From an uncultured Lutibacter sp. (lineage in GTDB: Bacteria; Bacteroidota; Bacteroidia; Flavobacteriales; Flavobacteriaceae), in the NCBI RefSeq assembly GCF_947493565.1, contig NZ_CANLRG010000009.1, positions 62,001 through 126,000 of the forward strand: a stretch of DNA of 64,000 nucleotides, in the 5' to 3' direction. The notes below the pieces were generated by a model. It made no database searches. It was given only the letters and a program-made list of their open reading frames with translations, and was not told the origin of the DNA. Both the position numbers and the translations under genes were made by a program. Position 1 is the first letter of the stretch. Each line of letters starts with the position of its first letter. This document shows positions 25,949 to 34,919 of the stretch, piece after piece.

Positions 25949-27739
25949 GTTGTGAATTGCTTTCAGATTTGTATTTTTACTTAGCATTCGCAGGTATATA
26001 AATAATCGGTTGTTCCATAACTTAGTTGTGAATTGCTTTCAGATTTGTATTTTTACTTAGCATTCGCAGGTTATAGTTCCAATTAATCTACCGTCTACTG
26101 TTGTGAATTGCTTTCAGATTTGTATTTTTACTTAGCATTCGCAGGTTAACAGATCAAGAGCATACAGAGTTATATGTTGTGAATTGCTTTCAGATTTGTA
26201 TTTTTACTTAGCATTCGCAGGAGGATGAAGAAAACATTGTTGCTTTCCCAGGTTGTGAATTGCTTTCAGATTTGTATTTTTACTTAGCATTCGCAGGAAT
26301 AATGATGTGCGTGGTTATGTGTTAACCGTTGTGAATTGCTTTCAGATTTGTATTTTTACTTAGCATTCGCAGGTTTGTTTACTTCCTGAAATTTATGATT
26401 CCAGTTGTGAATTGCTTTCAGATTTGTATTTTTACTTAGCATTCGCAGGGTATTCTTTTGATAAAGGACCTTGTAATGTGTTGTGAATTGCTTTCAGATT
26501 TGTATTTTTACTTAGCATTCGCAGGTGGAAAATTTTATTGGTGTATTGAAAATTAGTTGTGAATTGCTTTCAGATTTGTATTTTTACTTAGCATTCGCAG
26601 GATGTACAACATTTAAAGATAGTATAACCCGTTGTGAATTGCTTTCAGATTTGTATTTTTACTTAGCATTCGCAGGATTCTGTTTTTAATTTTGTATTAT
26701 CTATTAGTTGTGAATTGCTTTCAGATTTGTATTTTTACTTAGCATTCGCAGGAGTAAAGGATGGCAAATACGGATTCAATAGGTTGTGAATTGCTTTCAG
26801 ATTTGTATTTTTACTTAGCATTCGCAGGAAGAACTAAAAGAAATAGAGCAAAAAGCTGTTGTGAATTGCTTTCAGATTTGTATTTTTACTTAGCATTCGC
26901 AGGCCATATCTCCTGTAGCATCGGTTGTAAACTGTTGTGAATTGCTTTCAGATTTGTATTTTTACTTAGCATTCGCAGGTCTGAAGATATTTATCTTCAT
27001 ATTGAAAACGTTGTGAATTGCTTTCAGATTTGTATTTTTACTTAGCATTCGCAGGATTATCCAATAAAAATAAAACCCAAAAAGCGTTGTGAATTGCTTT
27101 CAGATTTGTATTTTTACTTAGCATTCGCAGGTTTTAATCGTAGATTGAGCCGAACCACCAAGTTGTGAATTGCTTTCAGATTTGTATTTTTACTTAGCAT
27201 TCGCAGGTAAGTCGTGAAGTTCGTAAAGCTAAATATAGTTGTGAATTGCTTTCAGATTTGTATTTTTACTTAGCATTCGCAGGAAAAAGTAATTATTGCA
27301 AATATGCCTATCAGTTGTGAATTGCTTTCAGATTTGTATTTTTACTTAGCATTCGCAGGTGGGTTTCAAAGTTATCCTATAATAGCGTAGTTGTGAATTG
27401 CTTTCAGATTTGTATTTTTACTTAGCATTCGCAGGACGATTTCACCTAAAGAGGTGTTACTGAAAGTTGTGAATTGCTTTCAGATTTGTATTTTTACTTA
27501 GCATTCGCAGGATGGCTACTTGCGAGGTTGCACCTCACTCGGTTGTGAATTGCTTTCAGATTTGTATTTTTACTTAGCATTCGCAGGTAACCCTGGTTCT
27601 ATTACTCCATCACTATTGTTGTGAATTGCTTTCAGATTTGTATTTTTACTTAGCATTCGCAGGATTAATAACTCAAGTAGTTGGCTCAATCGGGTTGTGA
27701 ATTGCTTTCAGATTTGTATTTTTACTTAGCATTCGCAGG
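25949..27739 (+). CRISPR. type II-C CRISPR array, 24 repeats and 23 spacers
   Basis: The 46-base repeat begins GTTGTGAATTGCTTTCAGAT and ends TTAGCATTCGCAGG. I count 24 copies, starting at 25949, 26025, 26100, 26176, 26252, 26328, 26404, 26480, 26556, 26631, 26707, 26783, 26858, 26934, 27010, 27086, 27162, 27238, 27314, 27390, 27466, 27542, 27618 and 27694. All copies look identical, including the last. Spacers are 30 bases except numbers 2, 9 and 12, which are 29. The 5' part of the repeat is complementary to the tracrRNA at 33463-33484, so the array is read on plus, convergent to the cas genes. Perfect repeats at both ends suggest an active or recently copied array. Confidence 0.99.
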
Positions 27740-27793
27740 ATAATTGAAGTTAAAAAGCTGTTAAATAGAAAGTTAAGTAAAGGTGTAGAAATT

Positions 27794-27843
27794 AAAAAAC
27801 ATAGCTAAATAATAACTTTAGGTTGTTTTCGGTTATGTTTTTT
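27794..27843. terminator. hairpin terminator between CRISPR array and cas2
   Basis: AAAAAACATAGC pairs with GGTTATGTTTTTT (12 pairs, one G-T) across a loop of about 26 bases. A and T runs on both sides allow it to end both the plus-strand array transcript and the minus-strand cas transcript. Confidence 0.65.
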
Positions 27844-27846
27844 AAT

Positions 27847-28212
<366 letters not shown>

Positions 28213-28245
28213 TTATGATTAATAAAAACATTTAAAGCTGTAGTA

Positions 28246-29142
28246 CTACTCTAATGTTGGATATAGAATTTTCCTGTTTTTACCCGAAAAACATTCGTAT
28301 AAACTATTAGTAGTTCTACTTAAAGCTATCATTAACGGACTTTTTTTACCATCAATAATTACGTCTAGTGCTGGAATTTGTAACAGTTTCATTTTTAATT
28401 CAGTTGTTAATTCTTCAATGCTATGTTCTTCCTCAACAATTTCTTTTACTAATATATCTACAAAAATTCGATAAGGTTCCATAATATCATCTGCCAAACA
28501 ATAAGCATTGTATTTATTATGATGAAAAATACCTACACTTGGCAACATACCTGAACTTATCAACGCTCGAGCTGTAATTCCCCGTAAAATGGCATAACCA
28601 TAATTTAATAAATTGTTTGGAGGATCTCCGTGTTGATAACGCGTAAAGTTTGGAATATCAAACAACTGGCTCCAATAATACACAGCTGCCCTACTTTCGT
28701 GGTTTTCAGTATCACCACTTTTAACTTCAGTTGCCCATTTGTACATTTTTCGAGTAGGCACATTAATTAAATCTAGATGTAAGGCTTGATTAACAATTTT
28801 TGCACTAATGGTTTGTTGCCATAAATTCTTTTTTAATGGAATACTTGTATTTAACTGATGTCTAAAACGTTCAGCTTGTTCGCTATGCCCCACTAATGGT
28901 TGTAATAAACTAATGGGCAAGTGAAAAGCATCGCAACTTACAATTGCTGTCTTATTTTGAATTAATTTTGCTATCAATCCGTTAGTTATGGTAATTTGTT
29001 GATTTTCTAATACCAATATCCCAATATCTTCTATTGGAACTGTTTTAGACTCTTTTTCTTCTTCGGGATAGCTTATAACAAGCTGATTACTTTTAGTACT
29101 TAAATAAGTAGGATTGCTAAAAAATAGGGTTCTTTTTATCAT
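28246..29142 (-). CDS. cas1: CRISPR-associated endonuclease Cas1 (type II)
   Basis: This 298-residue integrase of the adaptation complex has the type II Cas1 pattern: an N-terminal beta domain (IEDIGILVLENQQITI) and a helical catalytic domain with NNLLNYGYAILRGITARAL, GIFHHNKYNAYCLADDIMEPYR (here split at GIFHHN and DIMEPYR) supplying metal-binding residues including the conserved His. It starts 12 bases after cas9 and is followed by cas2. No csn2 or cas4 is present, which defines subtype II-C. Confidence 0.97.
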   Translation of the reverse strand: MIKRTLFFSNPTYLSTKSNQLVISYPEEEKESKTVPIEDIGILVLENQQITITNGLIAKLIQNKTAIVSCDAFHLPISLLQPLVGHSEQAERFRHQLNTSIPLKKNLWQQTISAKIVNQALHLDLINVPTRKMYKWATEVKSGDTENHESRAAVYYWSQLFDIPNFTRYQHGDPPNNLLNYGYAILRGITARALISSGMLPSVGIFHHNKYNAYCLADDIMEPYRIFVDILVKEIVEEEHSIEELTTELKMKLLQIPALDVIIDGKKSPLMIALSRTTNSLYECFSGKNRKILYPTLE

Positions 29143-29154
29143 TTTAATTACATT

Positions 29155-32100
29155 TTAATATTCACCAACTTGAACAATTTGCCCTAAATGATTAGTTCTT
29201 ATTTTTACAATATTTTTTAAATTCTCAGGAGTTCTTATGAATTGATATTTCTTACCAGATAACATTTTTAAGTTTTTCAAATCTTCTCCTGTTGTAGCTT
29301 GAGTTTCTAAATGATGTGAAAAAAGATAGTATTTAGAAGATAAAATTTGAACTCTAAACAAATGGTTACTGATCTTTTTAGCATTTCTTTCATCCATTAA
29401 ATCCATTTCATTAGGATTAAAGTCTTCTGTTGGAAATACAAAAAATTCATTTTGTTTCATAGTAAATAAGAATTTCCAAGTTTTATCAGGTAAACTATTC
29501 AACACTACTTCATCTTTTATGTCTTTCTCAATTATATAATCAAATATTTCATTTGAATCTTTAAAAACTACAGGTAAATCATAACTTTTTCTTTTTACAG
29601 CTTCATAAAAAGATACTACTTTTTCTTGTAATTTTCCTTTTTCATCTCTGTAAATGGATACGTGATGATTGTTCCCTAAATTCACATAATCTTTTGGAAT
29701 TTTATTCCTTGATTCATTATAAATAAACTCTCCCAAATGATTTTTCTTATAATGTAAAGCGTTTTCTTTTATATTTTGAAATTGAAATTTAATCCTTACT
29801 GTTTTTATTGAAATACCTTTTTCTTTATTCAACCAAATTGGATTGTTTTCTATATCTGAAAAAGCTTTCTTTTTATTATTGTTAAAATCTTGAAGTCTTT
29901 TCGATAAAACCTTTTGAATTCCCTTATCAATAACTTTACTGATGTTTAAATCTGATGTAATAGGCTTTCTTACAACCATTATATCTTCAAATATTTCTAC
30001 TTCATCAATCACATTACCTTTATAAATTATATTATCAGTTTTTAATATTTTAGAACTAAAAGCTATTTTAGGGTTGTTTTCAAATTTCAATAAATGTTTT
30101 TTAATTAATTCTTTTAAAGTTGGATTAAAAATATATTCTATTTGTTCTAACTCAATCGATGTTTTAAGTTTAAGTTTTTTATCACTTTTTACTTTTATCA
30201 TTCCACAATAAGTGTCTTCGTGCATTCTACCTCTTGGTGTCTTTGTCTTCTGCTTGTTAAAACCTCCTCCCTTATTAGTTTTATTTATATTTTTAGTAAC
30301 AACTTTGTTTTTAGTTTTAAATGATACTATAATAGATTCAATTTGTTGTTTAGCTTCGGAGCGAAAATTTTCTATTGGAGGGATAAATTTTCGTTTATTA
30401 GTATCAATTTTATGAGTAATCAAATTTTCAATGCCAATAATATTGGAATGTTTTTTGTAATTTGTGTCTTTTCTAGTACTTAAATTATTTAAATATTGAA
30501 TATGATTATGAGATGTAAAAGCTACTGTTAAAGCATCTATTGCGTGATGGCGATGGTCGTTACGTTTTGTCCAATCTTTTATAATTTCTATTTCTTTTTT
30601 CTTCTCTTGTCCAATATCTAAACGCTGTTGTATCTCAGTCAATCCTAACGCTTTATATTTTGGAAAGTTTAGTTCTTTCATTACATTGATTAAACCCCAT
30701 TCTTCCCTTAATTTACTTGTTATTTTACCTGAAGGAATTGGAGTTACCTTTCTAACCACCTCTGATAGCAATTCATTAGCCTTTTTCGAAATATATTGTG
30801 TATTCACTTTATCTCTTTCAATAAATCCATCTGATAAATTTTGCTGACTCATTAATAGCTTTTTGTACTTCCCTTTGCTAATTATTCCTTTTCCTTTATT
30901 ATAAAGTAATTCAATTCTGCTTTTATAATTTTCTAAATCACTATTAAAAGCGCTATCAATAAAATCAAATGCTGTTCGTTTATCCTTTTGCTTATTTATT
31001 TCACTAAATGCAAGTGTTTTATTGGAAAAAGAATCGTCATACAAAACTGCTTTTGGTATAATGTGTTCTATTTCTACTTTCTTTGAAAATAAGTCAGTGT
31101 AATAGTCAATTTTTCTATTTGTAAAAATTGTTTTATGCCCTAATGGAGCTAATTCTTTATATAATTTATATCTAACCACATCTGATTTGGTGGCGTCAAA
31201 ACCAAAATCTTTTTTAATGATTTTTCTTATTTCTTCATTGGCTCTTGTATTATCATTAATAAACCTAGTAGCACCTTGTCGCTCTGAAGCTGATTTTTTT
31301 AGCTCACGAGCTAATTCAATTCTTACTTCATCTGGTTTTCCATAAATTTTAATAACTTGGTTAATTAAGTTAACCATTTGATTTAAAATCTTTTCAACTA
31401 CAGGGTTGCGTAAACTATTTTTAGGCAATAAATCTAGAGTGTCTTTTAAAACACGTTTATCTAATTCTTCTTTGGTTAAGCTGTTTGAGTGATTGTAACC
31501 TGCCATTGTACAAGCCTCAGAAAATTCATTTCCATTTTGTAAATACGGTAATATTTTTCGTATCGCTCTAGATGATAAACTTCCGTAATCTTGTTGCAAT
31601 TTTATATTTGCCAACCATTTGGCATAGTCTGGTTTAAAACCATATTTGGTATGTAGTTTCTTTTTTAAAGCTACATTGGAATTTCCATAAATCAATTTAT
31701 CTTCTTCACTTATTTTATGGTCATCTTCAGCAGAGTATAATAAATGCCACAATTGATAGCTGTACTGTTTATCAAATTCAGAAGCTTCTTTATTGGAGTC
31801 AAAATCTAAAATTTCTGGTTTTATACCAATTTCTTTAAAAACAGCTTTTAATTCTTCTTTTATTTCTAAAGCTGATTTTTTAGACCAGTCAAAGCCATAG
31901 CCTTCATTCTCAGCGATTTCTTGGTAAATAGCATATAATGCCTGATTGGTTCGGTTACCTTCAATTTTTTCAAAATTACATTTCCATTCTTTTACATTTC
32001 CAATTTCAATATATTCAGAAATTAACTTTAATACAAAATCCGGTTTAATGAACTTATCTTCTTCTAAATCTTTTTTAGATAGTTTCAGTTTTATCGGAAT

Positions 32101-33405
32101 ATTACACTCGTTAAACACTCTTTCTCTTACCTCATCGTCTAATTCAATGAATAAAAGTTTTATTCCTTTAGATTTATTTTTAAACTCTAAATGATTTAAG
32201 TTATGCCAGATTTTAAACTCTTGAAATAATGGTGAAGATTTTGGAATTGCCTTGTGATATTTTTCAAACTGACAATTTGAAATTAGGTGTTTTTGAGATT
32301 TTAGTTTACGTTGATAGAAAATAATAACATCTCTAATTTCTTCTTTTAATTCTTTAGTTAAAACAGGATAATATCTTGCTTGTGTTTCCCAAATCTGCTC
32401 AAACTCATCTAAATAATCCTGACGATAAAATACTTGGTTCTTAAGTGATGTATGTCTATTTTTTTGTATTTGATTGTATAGATATTGTCCAACTGTAATT
32501 TTTTTAAAATAGAGTTTTTTACTTCTATCACTAATTGCTCCTAAATAACCACTAGAATTATTAAGATTATTGTTTATTTCAACTATTGCATAAGCAACTT
32601 CTTCTATTGATAGTTGTTTTGAAATTGAATTTGCTCTCCATTTATAATGTTGCAGTTTTATTACATCTCTTTTCCCTTTATTTTCAGCAGTATAAATCCC
32701 TTTAATTGCTAAAAAACGTTTTCTAGAATTTTGCTGACCTTGACCTTGCAATGCTTTATACAATTCATCATCTAATACATCTGGATAGAATTGCTTTTGA
32801 AAAGTCCAAACTTTATCAAACTCATTTTGTAAATCTGAACGGTAAAAATCTGGAATATATTTTTTACCTTCAATTAATAATTGATAAACATATTGTCCTG
32901 GAGTTATATTGTCTTCATATAATTTTTTAGCAACCGCCATTCCGTCTACAGCTATTCCTTCATCTTCATTAATTGATTTTCTACTGCTTTTGTAACCTCG
33001 CTTTTTATTTATTGCTAACAATACTTTTGCAAAATCTTCTAATTCAATTTTTTCAACCGCAGCTTTAGCTCTTAAACTTAACGTTTGGTGTGTAGTATTT
33101 TTACCAATTTCAGTTAAAGCTGTTTTATTTGTAATAATTTGATGCTTTTCAAGAATTTCAATTAAGTTTTTTCTACGAAGTTTAAAGCGTTGCAGATTTC
33201 TTCTTGCTCCTCTTTTTAAAGTTCTATCTGCATTTATAGATAATGGTCTTCCCTTTTCAAAATCTGTTTGTTCATCAGTTGTTAAGGGATTTACTCTAAC
33301 ACCTAATTTTATAATTTCAGATTTTTCATTTTTATATTCAGCTTCATTAACTAATGCCCAACCAATAGAAGTAGTTCCAAGATCTAGTCCAAGTATTTTT
33401 TTCAT
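29155..33405 (-). CDS. cas9: Cas9 RNA-guided nuclease, type II-C
   Basis: This 1416-residue effector cuts both strands of DNA matched by crRNA:tracrRNA. Catalytic residues can be placed: RuvC-I D8 in LGLDLGTTSIGWAL, arginine-rich bridge helix near 65-80 (RRNLQRFKLRRKNL), RuvC-II E697 in VRIELARELKK, HNH H781 in EHIIPKA, and RuvC-III H954/D957 in HRHHAIDALTVAF. The 460 residues after RuvC-III would hold the wedge and PAM-interacting regions. It is larger than Neisseria-type II-C enzymes (about 1080) and matches the large Bacteroidota branch. The REC lobe holds two similar segments (GQYVYQ... and GQYLYN...). No frameshift is seen, and all catalytic residues are intact. Confidence 0.99.
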   Translation of the reverse strand: MKKILGLDLGTTSIGWALVNEAEYKNEKSEIIKLGVRVNPLTTDEQTDFEKGRPLSINADRTLKRGARRNLQRFKLRRKNLIEILEKHQIITNKTALTEIGKNTTHQTLSLRAKAAVEKIELEDFAKVLLAINKKRGYKSSRKSINEDEGIAVDGMAVAKKLYEDNITPGQYVYQLLIEGKKYIPDFYRSDLQNEFDKVWTFQKQFYPDVLDDELYKALQGQGQQNSRKRFLAIKGIYTAENKGKRDVIKLQHYKWRANSISKQLSIEEVAYAIVEINNNLNNSSGYLGAISDRSKKLYFKKITVGQYLYNQIQKNRHTSLKNQVFYRQDYLDEFEQIWETQARYYPVLTKELKEEIRDVIIFYQRKLKSQKHLISNCQFEKYHKAIPKSSPLFQEFKIWHNLNHLEFKNKSKGIKLLFIELDDEVRERVFNECNIPIKLKLSKKDLEEDKFIKPDFVLKLISEYIEIGNVKEWKCNFEKIEGNRTNQALYAIYQEIAENEGYGFDWSKKSALEIKEELKAVFKEIGIKPEILDFDSNKEASEFDKQYSYQLWHLLYSAEDDHKISEEDKLIYGNSNVALKKKLHTKYGFKPDYAKWLANIKLQQDYGSLSSRAIRKILPYLQNGNEFSEACTMAGYNHSNSLTKEELDKRVLKDTLDLLPKNSLRNPVVEKILNQMVNLINQVIKIYGKPDEVRIELARELKKSASERQGATRFINDNTRANEEIRKIIKKDFGFDATKSDVVRYKLYKELAPLGHKTIFTNRKIDYYTDLFSKKVEIEHIIPKAVLYDDSFSNKTLAFSEINKQKDKRTAFDFIDSAFNSDLENYKSRIELLYNKGKGIISKGKYKKLLMSQQNLSDGFIERDKVNTQYISKKANELLSEVVRKVTPIPSGKITSKLREEWGLINVMKELNFPKYKALGLTEIQQRLDIGQEKKKEIEIIKDWTKRNDHRHHAIDALTVAFTSHNHIQYLNNLSTRKDTNYKKHSNIIGIENLITHKIDTNKRKFIPPIENFRSEAKQQIESIIVSFKTKNKVVTKNINKTNKGGGFNKQKTKTPRGRMHEDTYCGMIKVKSDKKLKLKTSIELEQIEYIFNPTLKELIKKHLLKFENNPKIAFSSKILKTDNIIYKGNVIDEVEIFEDIMVVRKPITSDLNISKVIDKGIQKVLSKRLQDFNNNKKKAFSDIENNPIWLNKEKGISIKTVRIKFQFQNIKENALHYKKNHLGEFIYNESRNKIPKDYVNLGNNHHVSIYRDEKGKLQEKVVSFYEAVKRKSYDLPVVFKDSNEIFDYIIEKDIKDEVVLNSLPDKTWKFLFTMKQNEFFVFPTEDFNPNEMDLMDERNAKKISNHLFRVQILSSKYYLFSHHLETQATTGEDLKNLKMLSGKKYQFIRTPENLKNIVKIRTNHLGQIVQVGEY

Positions 33406-33449
33406 TTTACAATTTTTTTAAAGAAGTATATAAAGTTAATAAAAATAGT

Positions 33450-33457
33450 ATATTTGT
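33450..33457 (+). promoter_or_regulatory. -7 promoter element of the tracrRNA
   Basis: TATATTTG matches TAnnTTTG and lies five bases before the anti-repeat, so transcription should start at about 33462-33465, right at the anti-repeat. It is divergent from cas9. Confidence 0.65.
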
Positions 33458-33461
33458 TAAA

Positions 33462-33547
33462 CAAATTTGAAAGCAATTCACAATAAGGATTATTCCGTTG
33501 TGAAAACATTTAAAACGGTCATATCATCGATATGATCGTTTTCTTTT
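33462..33547 (+). ncRNA. tracrRNA
   Basis: Bases 33463-33484 (CAAATTTGAAAGCAATTCACAA is the full 22-base anti-repeat; key part AAAGCAATTCACAA) are complementary to the first part of the CRISPR repeat, with one G-U at the repeat's CAGATTTG. Downstream comes AAGGATTATTCCGTTGTG, resembling the conserved nexus region of II-C tracrRNAs, then a 13-bp terminator hairpin. The RNA is about 85 bases and is divergent from cas9. Confidence 0.92.
33514..33545 (+). terminator. terminator hairpin of the tracrRNA
   Basis: AAACGGTCATATC pairs with GATATGATCGTTT (13 pairs, one G-U) around the loop ATC, followed by CTTTTAT. It also serves as the 3' hairpin of the tracrRNA. Confidence 0.85.
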
Positions 33548-33691
33548 ATACTTCTTATTAACTAGATTTATAGGTTTCTACAAAACTTTTGTGAATCTTG
33601 GATTTAGATTTTATCAATCTCTATAGTGCCTATATCATTTTGTTATTGAAAACAATACTTCAAAAATTTTACTTATTAAATAGTTAAACAT

Positions 33692-33738
33692 TTGTTAATA
33701 GCTTTATAAAAAGGTAACATAATTTTTTTTGATGCGTC
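33692..33738 (+). promoter_or_regulatory. ECF sigma-type promoter with upstream box (33775 gene)
   Basis: TTGTTAATAGCT (33692-33703), 11 bases, TAAC (33715-33718), 16 bases, CGTCTTT (from 33735). The same three elements with the same two spacings occur before the gene at 47601. TAAC-N16-CGTC is the general ECF sigma promoter form. Confidence 0.65.
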
Positions 33739-33774
33739 TTTACAATAGATTATAACTTATAAAACTACTTTATC

Positions 33775-34101
33775 ATGAAAAAATTTAAACTATTAACACT
33801 AGCCTTAATTATTGGAACATCAAGCTTGTTTGCAGCTAATATTGAAGAAGATATTTCTAAAGATAAGATGAGAAGCGAAATTGTGAAATTATTGGAAAAA
33901 CCAGATTTTATTGTTGAAAATGAAATTTATGTAAATATTACTTTTACATTTAGCTCTGAAGGTGAGGTAGTAGTACTAAATGTAGATTCAAAAAATCAAG
34001 ATGTACTTAATTACATACGAAAGAATTTAAATTATAAAAAAATTGAAAATCCAGGAGTAAGAGATAAAATATACAGTATGCCAATTACTGTTAAATCTTA
34101 A
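33775..34101 (+). CDS. small exported protein of unknown function
   Basis: This 108-residue protein has a signal peptide (KKFKLLTLALIIGTSSLFA) and a mature part of about 88 residues with alternating beta/alpha character (NEIYVNITFTFSSEGEVVVLNV). The pattern of a beta strand, a turn with SEGEVVVL, and a helix resembles small periplasmic domains abundant in Flavobacteriia; no function is known to me. It stands alone between tracrRNA and the nickel transporter and ends in a perfect terminator. Its promoter matches that of the ankyrin gene at 47601, so both may belong to one ECF regulon. Confidence 0.8.
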   Translation: MKKFKLLTLALIIGTSSLFAANIEEDISKDKMRSEIVKLLEKPDFIVENEIYVNITFTFSSEGEVVVLNVDSKNQDVLNYIRKNLNYKKIENPGVRDKIYSMPITVKS

Positions 34102-34120
34102 TAAACAAGCAAAATTAATT

Positions 34121-34156
34121 AAAAGCCAAAACAAATTTGTTTTGGCTTTTTTTGTG
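34121..34156 (+). terminator. Rho-independent terminator after the 33775 gene
   Basis: AAAAGCCAAAACAAA pairs perfectly with TTTGTTTTGGCTTTT and continues into a T run. Confidence 0.92.
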
Positions 34157-34217
34157 ATTTTAATTTAAAAAAAATGAAAATTAATCTTAAATTTAGTAAT
34201 TAAATTATAAGATAATT

Positions 34218-34919
34218 ATGGAGCTTACTTTTCCTTTATTTGCGGGTGTAATAGCCGCAATGTTACATGTAATTTCAGGTCCCGATCATTTAGCTGCAGT
34301 TACACCGTTTGCAATTGAAAGTAAAAAGAAAGCCTGGAAAGTTGGCTTGTTTTGGGGAATTGGTCATTTATTAGGCATGTTGTTTATTGGAATGTTATTT
34401 TTGGTTTTTAAAGAATTGATTCCTATTGAAAAAATTTCAACACATAGTGAACAGTTTGTAGGTATTGTTTTAATTGGTTTAGGAATATGGGTGCTTTTTA
34501 AAATATTTAAACAAGAACAATCTCATAAACACACCCATATTCATAGTACTCTTCATCCATTGATTCATAAACATGAGCATGACCACCACATAGAGAAAAA
34601 ACACAATCACACTCACCCCAATTTAAAACAAGGAACTTTAGCTTCTTTATCTGTAGGTTTTATTCATGGTTTGGCAGGAGTAGCTCATTTTTTACTTTTC
34701 TTACCTGTAATTGGCTTTACTTCTATGTTTGATTCTTCAAAATACATAATTGGTTTTGCAATAGGAACTTTGTTGGCTATGATTTCTTTTGCAATTGTTA
34801 TTGGAAGAATTGCAGATTTTTCTAAAAGAGATCACAATGAAATTTTTTTTAAAGGTATTAGATTTGCTGGTGGATTATTTGCTTTAGTAATTGGGGTTTA
34901 TTGGATTTTTGCTAATTAA
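34218..34919 (+). CDS. nickel/cobalt transporter with His-rich loop (NicO/HupE-like)
   Basis: This 233-residue membrane protein has about six helices and a long histidine-rich hydrophilic loop (about residues 95-135, with HKHTHIHS and HKHEHDHHIEKKHNHTH). The first helix carries HVISGPDHLAAVTPFA, close to the H-x4-DH metal-selectivity motif of nickel transporters, and the second half has GFIHGLAGVAHFL. Next to hyp genes, nickel supply for the hydrogenase is the natural role; cobalt or export (RcnA-like) cannot be excluded. The 3' end overlaps the hypE 3' end by four bases (convergent). Confidence 0.85.
   Translation: MELTFPLFAGVIAAMLHVISGPDHLAAVTPFAIESKKKAWKVGLFWGIGHLLGMLFIGMLFLVFKELIPIEKISTHSEQFVGIVLIGLGIWVLFKIFKQEQSHKHTHIHSTLHPLIHKHEHDHHIEKKHNHTHPNLKQGTLASLSVGFIHGLAGVAHFLLFLPVIGFTSMFDSSKYIIGFAIGTLLAMISFAIVIGRIADFSKRDHNEIFFKGIRFAGGLFALVIGVYWIFAN

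Noticed and set aside
27740-27793. extra degenerate repeat or spacer after the last CRISPR repeat
   Set aside because: No similarity to the repeat is visible after 27739; the stretch leads into the terminator hairpin.
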